From JANMZO01 sp963763135 (GTDB lineage: Bacteria > Actinomycetota > Acidimicrobiia > Acidimicrobiales > JANYDT01): 64,000 nt of DNA. Position 1 is the stretch's first letter. Each line of letters opens with the position of its first letter. The DNA lies in contig CAVXNJ010000010.1 of assembly GCA_963763135.1 (NCBI GenBank), positions 434,001 to 498,000 on the forward strand, given 5' to 3'. A program made the position numbers and the translations under genes. Below, one piece after another: positions 43,036-50,938 of this stretch. A model generated the notes under the pieces. That model was not told the DNA's origin and ran no database searches. It saw only the letters and a list, made by a program, of their open reading frames with translations.

Positions 43036-44796
43036 TCACAAGGTGTAGATGGTTTGGGTTACTTCGTCGATCGTGGTCACATCGTCGGCGATGAGCCGGA
43101 TGGCCTCATCGCGCAGTGTCCGCATTCCGGCCGCCGTGCAGATCGCCCGCAGTTCGGCCGGCGACGCTCCGGCCATGAGACCTTGACGGATGTCGTCGTT
43201 CATCGTGAGGATCTCGTACACGCCGATGCGGTCGCGGTAACCGGTATCGGAGCAGTAGTGGCATCCGGTTCCGCGGAGGAATGTCGTCTTCTCAGGGCCA
43301 CCACTTTGGCGGTAGTACGCGAGTTCCTGCGACGGCGGTTCGTACGGCGCAGCACAGGCCGTGCATGTCCGACGCAACAGACGCTGGGCGACCACACCGG
43401 TAAGCGATGACGCAACCAGGAACCGTTCGATGCCCATATCGAGGAGGCGGAACAGGGCCGACACGGAATCGGTGGCGTGCAGCGAGGAAAGCACGAGGTG
43501 ACCGGTGAGCGCCGCCTGCACCGCGATGCCTGCAGTTTCGGCGTCACGGACTTCACCAACGAGGATGATGTCGGGATCCTGGCGCAAGATCGAGCGCAGA
43601 CCACCGGCGAAGGTGACGCCGGCCTGGGTGTTGATTTCGATCTGGTTGATTTCGGGGAAGACGTACTCCACCGGATCTTCAATCGTGGTGACGTTCAGTT
43701 CCGGGCGGGCAATGCGAGACAGCGTCGCGTAGAGCGTCGTGGTCTTTCCCGAACCGGTCGGCCCCGTGACCATCACCATGCCAAACGGCGAGCGCACGAT
43801 GTCGTCGAAGCGCTGTTTCAGCTCGACCGGCATACCGAGGTCCACGAGATCGATCATCGACCGGCTCTTGTCGAGCAGTCGCAGGACCGCTTTTTCGCCA
43901 AAGATCGTGGTGGTCGTTGCGACGCGGACGTCGAGTTCGTGCCCGTCGACCATCGTCCGGAACTGACCGTCTTGAGGACGGCGCTTCTCCACGATGTTCA
44001 TGCTCGCCATGATCTTCAGACGGCTGATGACCGCAGGACCGACGGCCGCGGGAAGCTGCAGCACCTCGTTCAGCGAGCCGTCGATGCGATAACGAACTCG
44101 GAGGTAGTCGGGTGTCGGCTCCAGGTGGATGTCCGAGGCGCGGTCGCGCATTGCCTGCGCAACGATGCGATCAACGACTTCGACGACCGGAGCATCGCCC
44201 CCGATCGGGTTACCGTCCTCGTTCAAACGGATCTGCGCACGACCCGGCGTGTAGTCCCTGACAAACTCGCCGATTCCGGCCAACGCCGTGTACGCCGAGT
44301 TGATCGCTTCGCGGATAGCTGTCTGTGAAGCGAGAAAGACATCAACTTTCTCAACCGGAATCACCCGAAACAGATCCGGCAGACGTTTGTCATGCGGATC
44401 ACAGATGACGATCGACAGGACTCCGTCGATCAGGCTCACGGGAAGAATGTCGTGGCTGCGAGCGACCGACTCCGCGACAAGCGCCAACGCTTCGGGGGCG
44501 GGAGTCGCACGACGGATGTCGAAGAGGGGAATCTTCGACTGCAACGACAACGCCTCGTCGAGTTGCTTCTGCGTGATCAGCCCACTGTCGAGAAGTACGG
44601 CACCGAGGCGTCGCCCCTGCCCGGTTTGGGCCGCGAGCGCGTTCGCGAGAGCCCCCGAGTCGATCGCTCCGGTGGACAGCAGCAGTTCGCCGATCGGGGT
44701 CGGCGCCTGGCCCACCATACCGAGACGTTCATCGACCTCGGCGGATCCGACGATCTTCTCGAGCTCTTCAATTCGTTCACGGCGGCGCTTCAGCAT
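43036..44796 (-). CDS. pilB: Type IV pilus assembly ATPase with MshEN-like N-domain
   Basis: 586 residues. The N-terminal ~100 contain two MshEN-type repeats (PIGELLLSTGAIDSGAL; RLGAVLLDSGLITQ followed by KQLDEALSLQ), the c-di-GMP-binding pattern known from MshE/PilB. The ATPase has Walker A GPTGSGKTTTLY (345-356), the Asp box RASDIHLEP, Walker B DIILVGEVRDAE (409-420) and the four zinc cysteines CTAC...CHYC (478, 481, 512, 515). It powers pilus extension. First gene of the operon; no pilT, pilM-N-O or prepilin peptidase is in the window. A possible structured leader lies upstream. Confidence 0.93.
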   Translation of the reverse strand: MLKRRRERIEELEKIVGSAEVDERLGMVGQAPTPIGELLLSTGAIDSGALANALAAQTGQGRRLGAVLLDSGLITQKQLDEALSLQSKIPLFDIRRATPAPEALALVAESVARSHDILPVSLIDGVLSIVICDPHDKRLPDLFRVIPVEKVDVFLASQTAIREAINSAYTALAGIGEFVRDYTPGRAQIRLNEDGNPIGGDAPVVEVVDRIVAQAMRDRASDIHLEPTPDYLRVRYRIDGSLNEVLQLPAAVGPAVISRLKIMASMNIVEKRRPQDGQFRTMVDGHELDVRVATTTTIFGEKAVLRLLDKSRSMIDLVDLGMPVELKQRFDDIVRSPFGMVMVTGPTGSGKTTTLYATLSRIARPELNVTTIEDPVEYVFPEINQIEINTQAGVTFAGGLRSILRQDPDIILVGEVRDAETAGIAVQAALTGHLVLSSLHATDSVSALFRLLDMGIERFLVASSLTGVVAQRLLRRTCTACAAPYEPPSQELAYYRQSGGPEKTTFLRGTGCHYCSDTGYRDRIGVYEILTMNDDIRQGLMAGASPAELRAICTAAGMRTLRDEAIRLIADDVTTIDEVTQTIYTL

Positions 44797-44875
44797 GACG
44801 ATTCCTCAGATGTTGGACAGGCGCGTTGTAGGGTCGGAATTCGAACCAATTCGGCGATGTCCATCTGGCGAGTTT

Positions 44876-44922
44876 CGACAGCCACGACCCTCGTCTTTAG
44901 TGGCTCGTGAGGGTTTTCGTCG
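44876..44922 (-). ncRNA. Candidate structured leader (pseudoknot) upstream of pilB
   Basis: Within the 334-base leader/promoter gap (44797-45130), AGCCAC 44880-44885 can pair with GTGGCT 44900-44905, and CCCTC 44888-44892 with GAGGG 44909-44913. The pairs interleave, as in an H-type pseudoknot, inside an outer CGAC/GTCG pairing. No known riboswitch consensus was recognised. The rest of the gap shows no gene. This is a hand fold only. Confidence 0.25.
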
Positions 44923-45130
44923 GTCACGAACTTTCTTTTTCGAACCGCGCAGGTTCCCGGTTTTGGAGCCGATCGAGTGCTTAGTTGGGGGCACGTTCAG
45001 AGATGGTTGCGCAACCGGAAAATGCCACTCTGAGTGTGCGCAGCCGGCCTTTGGCAGCTTCTCGCAGGCCAGTACTTCGACATCCCGACGCGCAAACTGT
45101 GGCCCCAAACCCGACGATTAGTCTGGGTCC

Positions 45131-45751
45131 ATGGGATTTGAGCTCATTACGACCGAGGGAATCTTTTCGCTGGACGGCGACGATTTCGATGTCACGAACA
45201 ACATCTGGATCGTCGGTGATGACAAAGACGTCGTGGTGTTCGACCCGGCCCATGATCACCGTCCGATCCTTGCGGCAGTCAACGGTCGGCGGGTTGTGTC
45301 GATCATTTGCACGCATGGGCACAACGACCACATAAACGCCGCGGCGGCACTCGCGGATGCTGTCGACGCGCCGATCACCATCCACCCAGCTGATCGGATG
45401 CTGTGGGATGTCGTGTATCCAACCCGAACGCCTGACCACGACCTACAGCCGGGCTCGGTCGTGAAGATCGCCGGCCACGAACTCGGTGTGTTGCACACCC
45501 CTGGGCATTCGCCGGGCTGCTGCTGTTTCCACGATTCGGCAAACGGGGTCTTACTCAGCGGCGACACGCTGTTTTGCGGAGGACCCGGTGCAACCGGCCG
45601 CAGCTTCTCCGACTACCCGCTGATACTCGCGTCGATCCGTTCGCAGTTGCTCGCCCTCCCGGATCACACGGTCGTCCACACGGGCCACGGCGACTCCACG
45701 ACCATCGGCGCCGAACGCGAAGGTGTGATGGCCAAGCTGGCCGAACTGTAA
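45131..45751 (+). CDS. MBL-fold hydrolase of the type usually paired with mscR
   Basis: 206 residues. The metal-binding motif is THGHNDHIN, further ligands are LHTPGHSPGCCCF and LLSGDTLFCGGPGATGRSFS, and the end is VVHTGHGDSTTIGAERE. The full set resembles the hydrolase that follows S-(hydroxymethyl)mycothiol dehydrogenase in Streptomyces and Mycobacterium, possibly releasing formate from S-formylmycothiol. Here it is unlinked from mscR (28548). It is a glyoxalase II-type fold, so other thioesters are possible. Divergent from pilB. Confidence 0.85.
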   Translation: MGFELITTEGIFSLDGDDFDVTNNIWIVGDDKDVVVFDPAHDHRPILAAVNGRRVVSIICTHGHNDHINAAAALADAVDAPITIHPADRMLWDVVYPTRTPDHDLQPGSVVKIAGHELGVLHTPGHSPGCCCFHDSANGVLLSGDTLFCGGPGATGRSFSDYPLILASIRSQLLALPDHTVVHTGHGDSTTIGAEREGVMAKLAEL

Positions 45752-45765
45752 CCCTTGGTGCGCTC
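45748..45765. repeat. 18-bp direct repeat, left copy
   Basis: GTAACCCTTGGTGCGCTC occurs here and at 47178-47195, in each case overlapping a gene's stop codon. The two copies bracket the gene at 45877-47181. Confidence 0.7.
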
Positions 45766-45876
45766 GATCGAGCGCGGCAAAGGGGGACCGCTCCCCGTTG
45801 CCAGCCGGTTGCGCCAAGGGAACCCTTACAGCAGGCCGAACTGCGAACCCCGTTCGCACCTGCGTAAGGAGCTTCA

Positions 45877-47181
45877 ATGAACCACCACTATCACGACACG
45901 ATCTCGGGCACCGTCCCACCACACGACGACTTTGTCGAGATGGCGCACTTTCGGCGGTGGCCGGACGGTCTACTTGAGCGAATGGTGGCGCTGCGTCTCC
46001 CATCGTGGTTGATCGCTGAAGCGCTGTCCGACACCTACGCGAATGCCGTCGAGTTGCTCGAGGCGAACGTATCCGACCGGGAGCGTCTGAGTACCGGCCT
46101 CGTTGTGCGCGAAGCCACGTGGGAAGACGACGAGCGCCTGATCGCACTGTTCGGCAACTCGACCGAGCGACTGGACGACTGGGATGTGGTCGTCGATCGA
46201 AGCCCGAACCCCTTCGCTCAACAGCGGCTGCAGGAAAACGCTCAGGTCAAGTTGCTGGTCGATCAAGGCACCGCATTGGGAGTCGCCGTTCAGTCGGGTC
46301 GCAACACCATCCTGGCGGATCGGAGGGTTTCGGTTGTATGGATCGGCGGGTGGAGAATCCGCGACGGGTTACGACGCAACCGTTACTCGACCCTGTTGCT
46401 GAACAGTCCGGGATCCGCTTCGGGCGTTCTCGGCGTCGTGACATATTGGTATGTACGCGTAGCAAATGAGGCAGCGCAGTCGTGGATCTCCAACGCCGTC
46501 ACCGCCGAACGGGAGGCGACGTGCGCATCGGAGCGTTGCTCGGTCACGGTTTACCACTTGGACTCGAGCCAGGCGTTGGGATCTGATGACGCGATTGCCG
46601 GCCCCGTCGACCAGCCCGCGTGCGTACGGCGAATACGTCCTAACGACGTCAACCGTTGCGTAGATCTCATCAACCGAACCCATCGCGGCTTCGATCTGTT
46701 CCGCCCCTACACCGCCGAATTCCTCGAGAGTCGTATGCAGGATGGGTACTGGGGCCCCAGACCCCAAGGGTCACCACCGGTCTACGGATGGGACGACATG
46801 GTCGTCGTCGAACAATCCGGGCGGATTGTCGCGTGCGGAGGGGGATGGGACCGTGGGCGCGACGTTCGTGAACGGTGGCGGCATCGCATCACCGGCGAGC
46901 AGCGAACCATCGACAACGTGTGCCTCATGGACTGGGGCTACGAAGTGGGGCACAATCGGGCGATGGTCGCCGTGGCCGCCCATCATCTGAGGAGGGCCAA
47001 ACAGCTCGGTCGAACTTCGTTGGCTGTTCCTTTTCAGCACCACCCCGACATTCTGGCCGCGCTCGGCTGGGCAAAGCCCGAACCGGAGGTCCGCCTGCTG
47101 GAAGCGCTCGCCACCGCCTCGTGTGGCACTCGGATCGATGCGGCGATGCATCGCCCATACACTGACCTGGCGTACTGGTAA
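45877..47181 (+). CDS. Tandem GNAT-like protein
   Basis: 434 residues with AAGGAG before the ATG. Two regions look like GNAT folds: about 85-240 (TGLVVREATWEDDERLIALF, VLGVVTYWYVRVANEAAQSW) and about 250-434 (CVRRIRPNDVNRCVDLINRT, MVVVEQSGRIVACGGGWD, AMVAVAAHHLRRAKQLGRTS). The acetyl-CoA loop is poorly conserved in both, so catalytic activity is doubtful. FQHHPDILAALGWAKPEPEV is a typical GNAT ending. No closer family is recognised. The gene is bracketed by 18-bp direct repeats. Confidence 0.6.
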   Translation: MNHHYHDTISGTVPPHDDFVEMAHFRRWPDGLLERMVALRLPSWLIAEALSDTYANAVELLEANVSDRERLSTGLVVREATWEDDERLIALFGNSTERLDDWDVVVDRSPNPFAQQRLQENAQVKLLVDQGTALGVAVQSGRNTILADRRVSVVWIGGWRIRDGLRRNRYSTLLLNSPGSASGVLGVVTYWYVRVANEAAQSWISNAVTAEREATCASERCSVTVYHLDSSQALGSDDAIAGPVDQPACVRRIRPNDVNRCVDLINRTHRGFDLFRPYTAEFLESRMQDGYWGPRPQGSPPVYGWDDMVVVEQSGRIVACGGGWDRGRDVRERWRHRITGEQRTIDNVCLMDWGYEVGHNRAMVAVAAHHLRRAKQLGRTSLAVPFQHHPDILAALGWAKPEPEVRLLEALATASCGTRIDAAMHRPYTDLAYW

Positions 47182-47195
47182 CCCTTGGTGCGCTC
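47178..47195. repeat. 18-bp direct repeat, right copy
   Basis: Exact second copy of GTAACCCTTGGTGCGCTC (first at 45748-45765), starting at the stop codon of the gene at 45877-47181. Confidence 0.7.
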
Positions 47196-47207
47196 AGATG
47201 GGTGGCG

Positions 47208-50200
47208 CTAGCCCTTCGCTCGTTTCAACGGGGTAAAGGCCAGAAGAAACCGCTTCTCGCCCACGCCAGGGAACCGCACGACGGCTTCGGTCTTGTCACC
47301 TGAGCCAAGCAGTTCCACGATCCGGCCTTCGCCGTAGCGGGTGTGCACGATGTCGTCGCCGGCGCTGAGCCCGAGGCTCTCGGCGCCCGTGGTGGCCACC
47401 GGTGCCGAGTCTTTTGAACGCATGGCCGACTCCACGACGGCATCCTTGTGAGCGGAGCTTCCGCGTCCACCGAACGTTCGACCGGCAGGAATGCCGTCGT
47501 CTTCGGCGTCGCGGTCGCGCCGGCTTCCCCAGCTTCGACCCGATCCACCCCAACTGCTTCCGCCGTCGCTGCCCGACCACGAGGGGCTGCTCGACGAGCG
47601 GGTGCGCTCCCCCACATTGGTGACCAGTTCGACCGGGATCTCGTTTACGAATCGGCTTACCGGGTTGTACTGGGTTGAGCCGAACAGGCTCCGACACCAG
47701 GCGTGGGTGATGTACAGGCGTTGGCGGGCGCGGGTGATTCCGACGTACGCGAGGCGTCGTTCCTCTTCCAGTTCCTCCGGCTCGCCCAGGGAGCGGATGT
47801 GGGGAAATACGCCGTCTTCGAGACCGGTAACGAACACGGCCGGGAACTCGAGGCCCTTGGCCGTGTGCAGGGTCATCAAGATGACCTGGCTGTCGTCGTC
47901 GGTCAACTCGTCGGAGTCGGCGACCAGTGACACCGTCTCGAGGAACTCCTCCAGGCTGTCGAAGTCTTTGGCCTGCCCTACGAGTTCGCTGAGGTTCTCG
48001 AGCCGACCCGTGGACTCAATCGTGTTCTCCGCTTCCAGCTCGTCGGCGTAGCCGGTCTTGTCGAGCACGGCCTGAAGTACGTCGCCCGGCCCGCCTTCGA
48101 CCAGACGCAGTTCATCCATCAGCGAAAGGAAATTGCGAACACCGCCGAGCGCCTTGCCGGTGAGCCCGGCTTCCTCGGCGTGCGGCAGCCCCTCGGCGAA
48201 GCTTCGACCGTGCGAACGGGCCCATGCGTCGATGCGTCCGACGCTCGTGTCACCCACTCCGCGCTTCGGGACATTGATGATCCGTTTGATCGAAACTTCG
48301 TCGGAGAGATTCGTAAGTACGCGTACATACGCGATGATGTCTTTGACTTCCCGACGATCGTAGAACTTGGTGCCACCGACCACCTTGTAGGGAATGCCGA
48401 CGCGAACCAGTTGTTCCTCGATGACACGGCTCGAAGCGTTCGTTCGGTAGAACACCGCCATGTCGCCCCATCGCAGGCCGTCGGTCGACTTCAGCCGACT
48501 CATTTCACGGGTGATCCAGCTTGCTTCGTCGCGTTCGTCTTCCGCGTGGTACCGGGTGATCGGAAACCCCGCGCCTTCGGCCGTCCAAAGTTGCTTCGGC
48601 TTGCGACCGATGTTGTTACCGATTACCGCGTTGGCCGCATCGAGGATGTTCTGCGTCGAGCGGTAGTTCTGATCGAGGACAACCACCCGAGTATCGGGAA
48701 ATGCTTCCTCAAACTCCAGAATGTTGCGAATGTCAGCGCCTCTGAAGCGGTACACCGAGTTGTGGACGAGGAATCCGTTGGCGACATAGGTGTGCGCGTC
48801 GTTCACTTCGATGTCGTGCACCGGCCCGCAGTAGTGATCGCGTTCGACGGCAGAAATCCGCGTTGGCAAGACGCGTCCAGACCCGTCGTCGATCAGAACC
48901 TGCATACCAACGTGAAGGCTGCCGAGAGGCATCAGTTCGTAGATGACACCGTCGATACTTATCCGCCGACGAATCTCGAGTTCGGCGGCGTCGGCCACAT
49001 CGCGAGCCAGGTCGAGCGCCTCTCGGTACGAAACCCGACTCGTTTCAAACCGCCACTTTCCGGGCGTGCGCCCCTCGCGAACGGCGAACCCGGCGGATCG
49101 GATTCGGCTGGCAACATCATCGCGGTTGGAGGACCACTGAACACGATGATATGCACGCTTAGCTCTTATGTCGGAGAACATCGTGAGGTTGAGCGTCTGT
49201 CGACGAGCCCCATTCTGAGGTCGGTAGTGGGGATGCTGTTCGCTCAGCAAGAACTCGCTCAGAAGTTCCTTCGCTCGAGTCGAGGTGTCGAGATCGCCGT
49301 AGAGCCGAACGAGCCACGACTCGTCCATCGCCAGTCCCTCGCGACCGACAGCATGGAAACAGGAAGTCGGAAGGCCATAGTCAGCCGCTATTCGCGATTC
49401 CCAGTAAGCGGCCTCGCTCAAGTTCGCACACGTCTTGAGCACCCAGGCGGCGTCGGCGTGTTCCTGTCCGACCCGAACCTTGAGGCCGTTGACCCGAGCT
49501 CCGGTGCTGTTGCTTCGAACGGCCGACGTTCGGCCGACCCGCCAGCCCCGATCAGCCCGGTACATCAGATACACCAGATGCATGTCTTCCGGCAGGCCCA
49601 CAAGCGCCGGAACCTCATGATACGGAGTACCGGACAACGTTCGGCCACCCGCCGTAATGGACACCATTGGACCGGTGTAGGTGAAGTTCGATCGCACGGC
49701 CACGTCGGCTGCTTGCATTTCTGACCCGCCCCGGGATCCGACGACCATGTCACCAGGCTTCAGTGACTCGATCGCCGCGACCGGGTTGACCGGGTCGGCG
49801 GTCGCGCGAGCCAAGTGGACGTTCGTTCCGGGAAGCAGGCACTGGTCGCTATCACCAACCACCGTGACGTTGCCGTGTTGCGAACCAAGGAGTAAGACGA
49901 TCTCGTTCTGGGCCCGGTTGGTGTCTTGGTATTCGTCGACGAGGATGTGCTTGAAGCGGCGCTGGTAGTGCTGGAGAACTTCGGGCTCGGTCTGGAGTAG
50001 ATGAACGGTCTGCAGGAGCAGGTCGTCGAAGTCCATAGCGCTCGCCGCGAGAAGGCGTTTCTGGTACTCGGCGTATATTTCGCCGATTTTGCGCTCGTAG
50101 ATGTTCGAGGCCCGGGCCTGGTACGTGGCGACATCGACGAGATCGTTCTTCGCCGCGCTGATCGTGGCGTGCACACTGCGCGGCGGAAATTTCTTCGGAT

Positions 50201-50774
50201 CTACGTTGAGATCCTTCAGCACGTACGTGGCGAGGCGAACGGCGTCTTGCTGGTCGTAGATCGTGAAACTCGGTCCGTATCCCAGACGGTGCGCGTCACG
50301 ACGCAAGATGCGCACGCAGGCCGAGTGGAACGTCGACACCCACATCTTCTCGGCCACCGGACCGATCAGCTTGGCCACCCGGGAACGCATCTCTCCGGCT
50401 GCCTTGTTGGTAAAGGTGATGGCGAGGATCTCAAACGGCGAGACGTTGGCGACCGCGATCAAGTAGGCGATACGACTCGTAAGTACTCGGGTCTTGCCGG
50501 AACCGGCACCGGCGACGACCAGCAGCGGACCGCTCTCGTGCATCACGGCATCACGCTGGTTGGGATTGAGCCCTTCGAGCAGTTCGTCGGGCGAAGCCCG
50601 GCGGAACCGTTTCTCCTTCTCATCGTTCATGGCTCGCTCGGCCAGAGCCGCGGCCCGGGCAAACACACTGGACGTTGCCGAGGTTCCCCGGACTTCCCCG
50701 GCACCCGAATCGGTGTTGGGCACGCGCTTCGACCCGGCAGGTTCGTCGAAGAGCGAAGGGGTATCGGAAGCCAT
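47208..50774 (-). CDS. pcrA: ATP-dependent DNA helicase PcrA/UvrD with an intein
   Basis: 1188 residues in the precursor; about 827 after splicing, normal for actinobacterial PcrA. This 3'-5' SF1A helicase acts in nucleotide excision repair and replication restart. Motifs: Q-motif LNPNQRDAVMHE, Walker A VAGAGSGKTRVLT (88-100), motif II HILVDEYQDTNRAQNE (276-291), motif III GDSDQ...SVYRFRGADI split by the intein, motif IV LDQNYRSTQNIL, motif V ILMTLHTAKGLEFPAVF and motif VI EERRLAYVGITRARQRLY. The C-terminus has a Gly/Ser-rich linker and the Tudor-like RNA polymerase-binding end (VHTRYGEGRIVELLGSGDKT). Splicing must occur for activity because the insertion splits motif III. Confidence 0.95.
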   Translation of the reverse strand: MASDTPSLFDEPAGSKRVPNTDSGAGEVRGTSATSSVFARAAALAERAMNDEKEKRFRRASPDELLEGLNPNQRDAVMHESGPLLVVAGAGSGKTRVLTSRIAYLIAVANVSPFEILAITFTNKAAGEMRSRVAKLIGPVAEKMWVSTFHSACVRILRRDAHRLGYGPSFTIYDQQDAVRLATYVLKDLNVDPKKFPPRSVHATISAAKNDLVDVATYQARASNIYERKIGEIYAEYQKRLLAASAMDFDDLLLQTVHLLQTEPEVLQHYQRRFKHILVDEYQDTNRAQNEIVLLLGSQHGNVTVVGDSDQCLLPGTNVHLARATADPVNPVAAIESLKPGDMVVGSRGGSEMQAADVAVRSNFTYTGPMVSITAGGRTLSGTPYHEVPALVGLPEDMHLVYLMYRADRGWRVGRTSAVRSNSTGARVNGLKVRVGQEHADAAWVLKTCANLSEAAYWESRIAADYGLPTSCFHAVGREGLAMDESWLVRLYGDLDTSTRAKELLSEFLLSEQHPHYRPQNGARRQTLNLTMFSDIRAKRAYHRVQWSSNRDDVASRIRSAGFAVREGRTPGKWRFETSRVSYREALDLARDVADAAELEIRRRISIDGVIYELMPLGSLHVGMQVLIDDGSGRVLPTRISAVERDHYCGPVHDIEVNDAHTYVANGFLVHNSVYRFRGADIRNILEFEEAFPDTRVVVLDQNYRSTQNILDAANAVIGNNIGRKPKQLWTAEGAGFPITRYHAEDERDEASWITREMSRLKSTDGLRWGDMAVFYRTNASSRVIEEQLVRVGIPYKVVGGTKFYDRREVKDIIAYVRVLTNLSDEVSIKRIINVPKRGVGDTSVGRIDAWARSHGRSFAEGLPHAEEAGLTGKALGGVRNFLSLMDELRLVEGGPGDVLQAVLDKTGYADELEAENTIESTGRLENLSELVGQAKDFDSLEEFLETVSLVADSDELTDDDSQVILMTLHTAKGLEFPAVFVTGLEDGVFPHIRSLGEPEELEEERRLAYVGITRARQRLYITHAWCRSLFGSTQYNPVSRFVNEIPVELVTNVGERTRSSSSPSWSGSDGGSSWGGSGRSWGSRRDRDAEDDGIPAGRTFGGRGSSAHKDAVVESAMRSKDSAPVATTGAESLGLSAGDDIVHTRYGEGRIVELLGSGDKTEAVVRFPGVGEKRFLLAFTPLKRAKG
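48759..49841 (-). other. Intein in PcrA motif III (361 residues)
   Basis: The insertion runs from Cys312 (CLLPGTNVHLARAT) to Asn672 (VANGFLVHN), followed by Ser673 as the +1 nucleophile. Hint-domain blocks: A at CLLPGTNV, B at GGRTLSGTPYHEV, F at DIEVNDAHTYVANG and G at FLVHN. The host sequence reads VVGDSDQ before and SVYRFRGAD after, the conserved ATPase core. The middle (about residues 400-600) replaces a LAGLIDADG nuclease with a segment beginning HLVYLMYRADRGWRVGRTS and containing EAAYWESRIAADYGLPT, resembling a GIY-YIG layout. Confidence 0.9.
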
Positions 50775-50938
50775 GGCCCTGACAGGCTACCGGCGAGGAG
50801 TGACAATTCGCGCCCAAACCGTCTCACGGGACGTGACCACGGGCACGCCAACGGGATAGGGAACAGGACCAAGGTCCTCTCGGGTCCGGTCGTTCGGCCA
50901 GGCGTTTCAGTGAGCCAATCGTTACGCTCAACGACGTG

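Noticed and set aside
44797..45130. Known c-di-GMP riboswitch before pilB
   Set aside because: No GEMM-I or GEMM-II core sequence can be found in the leader.
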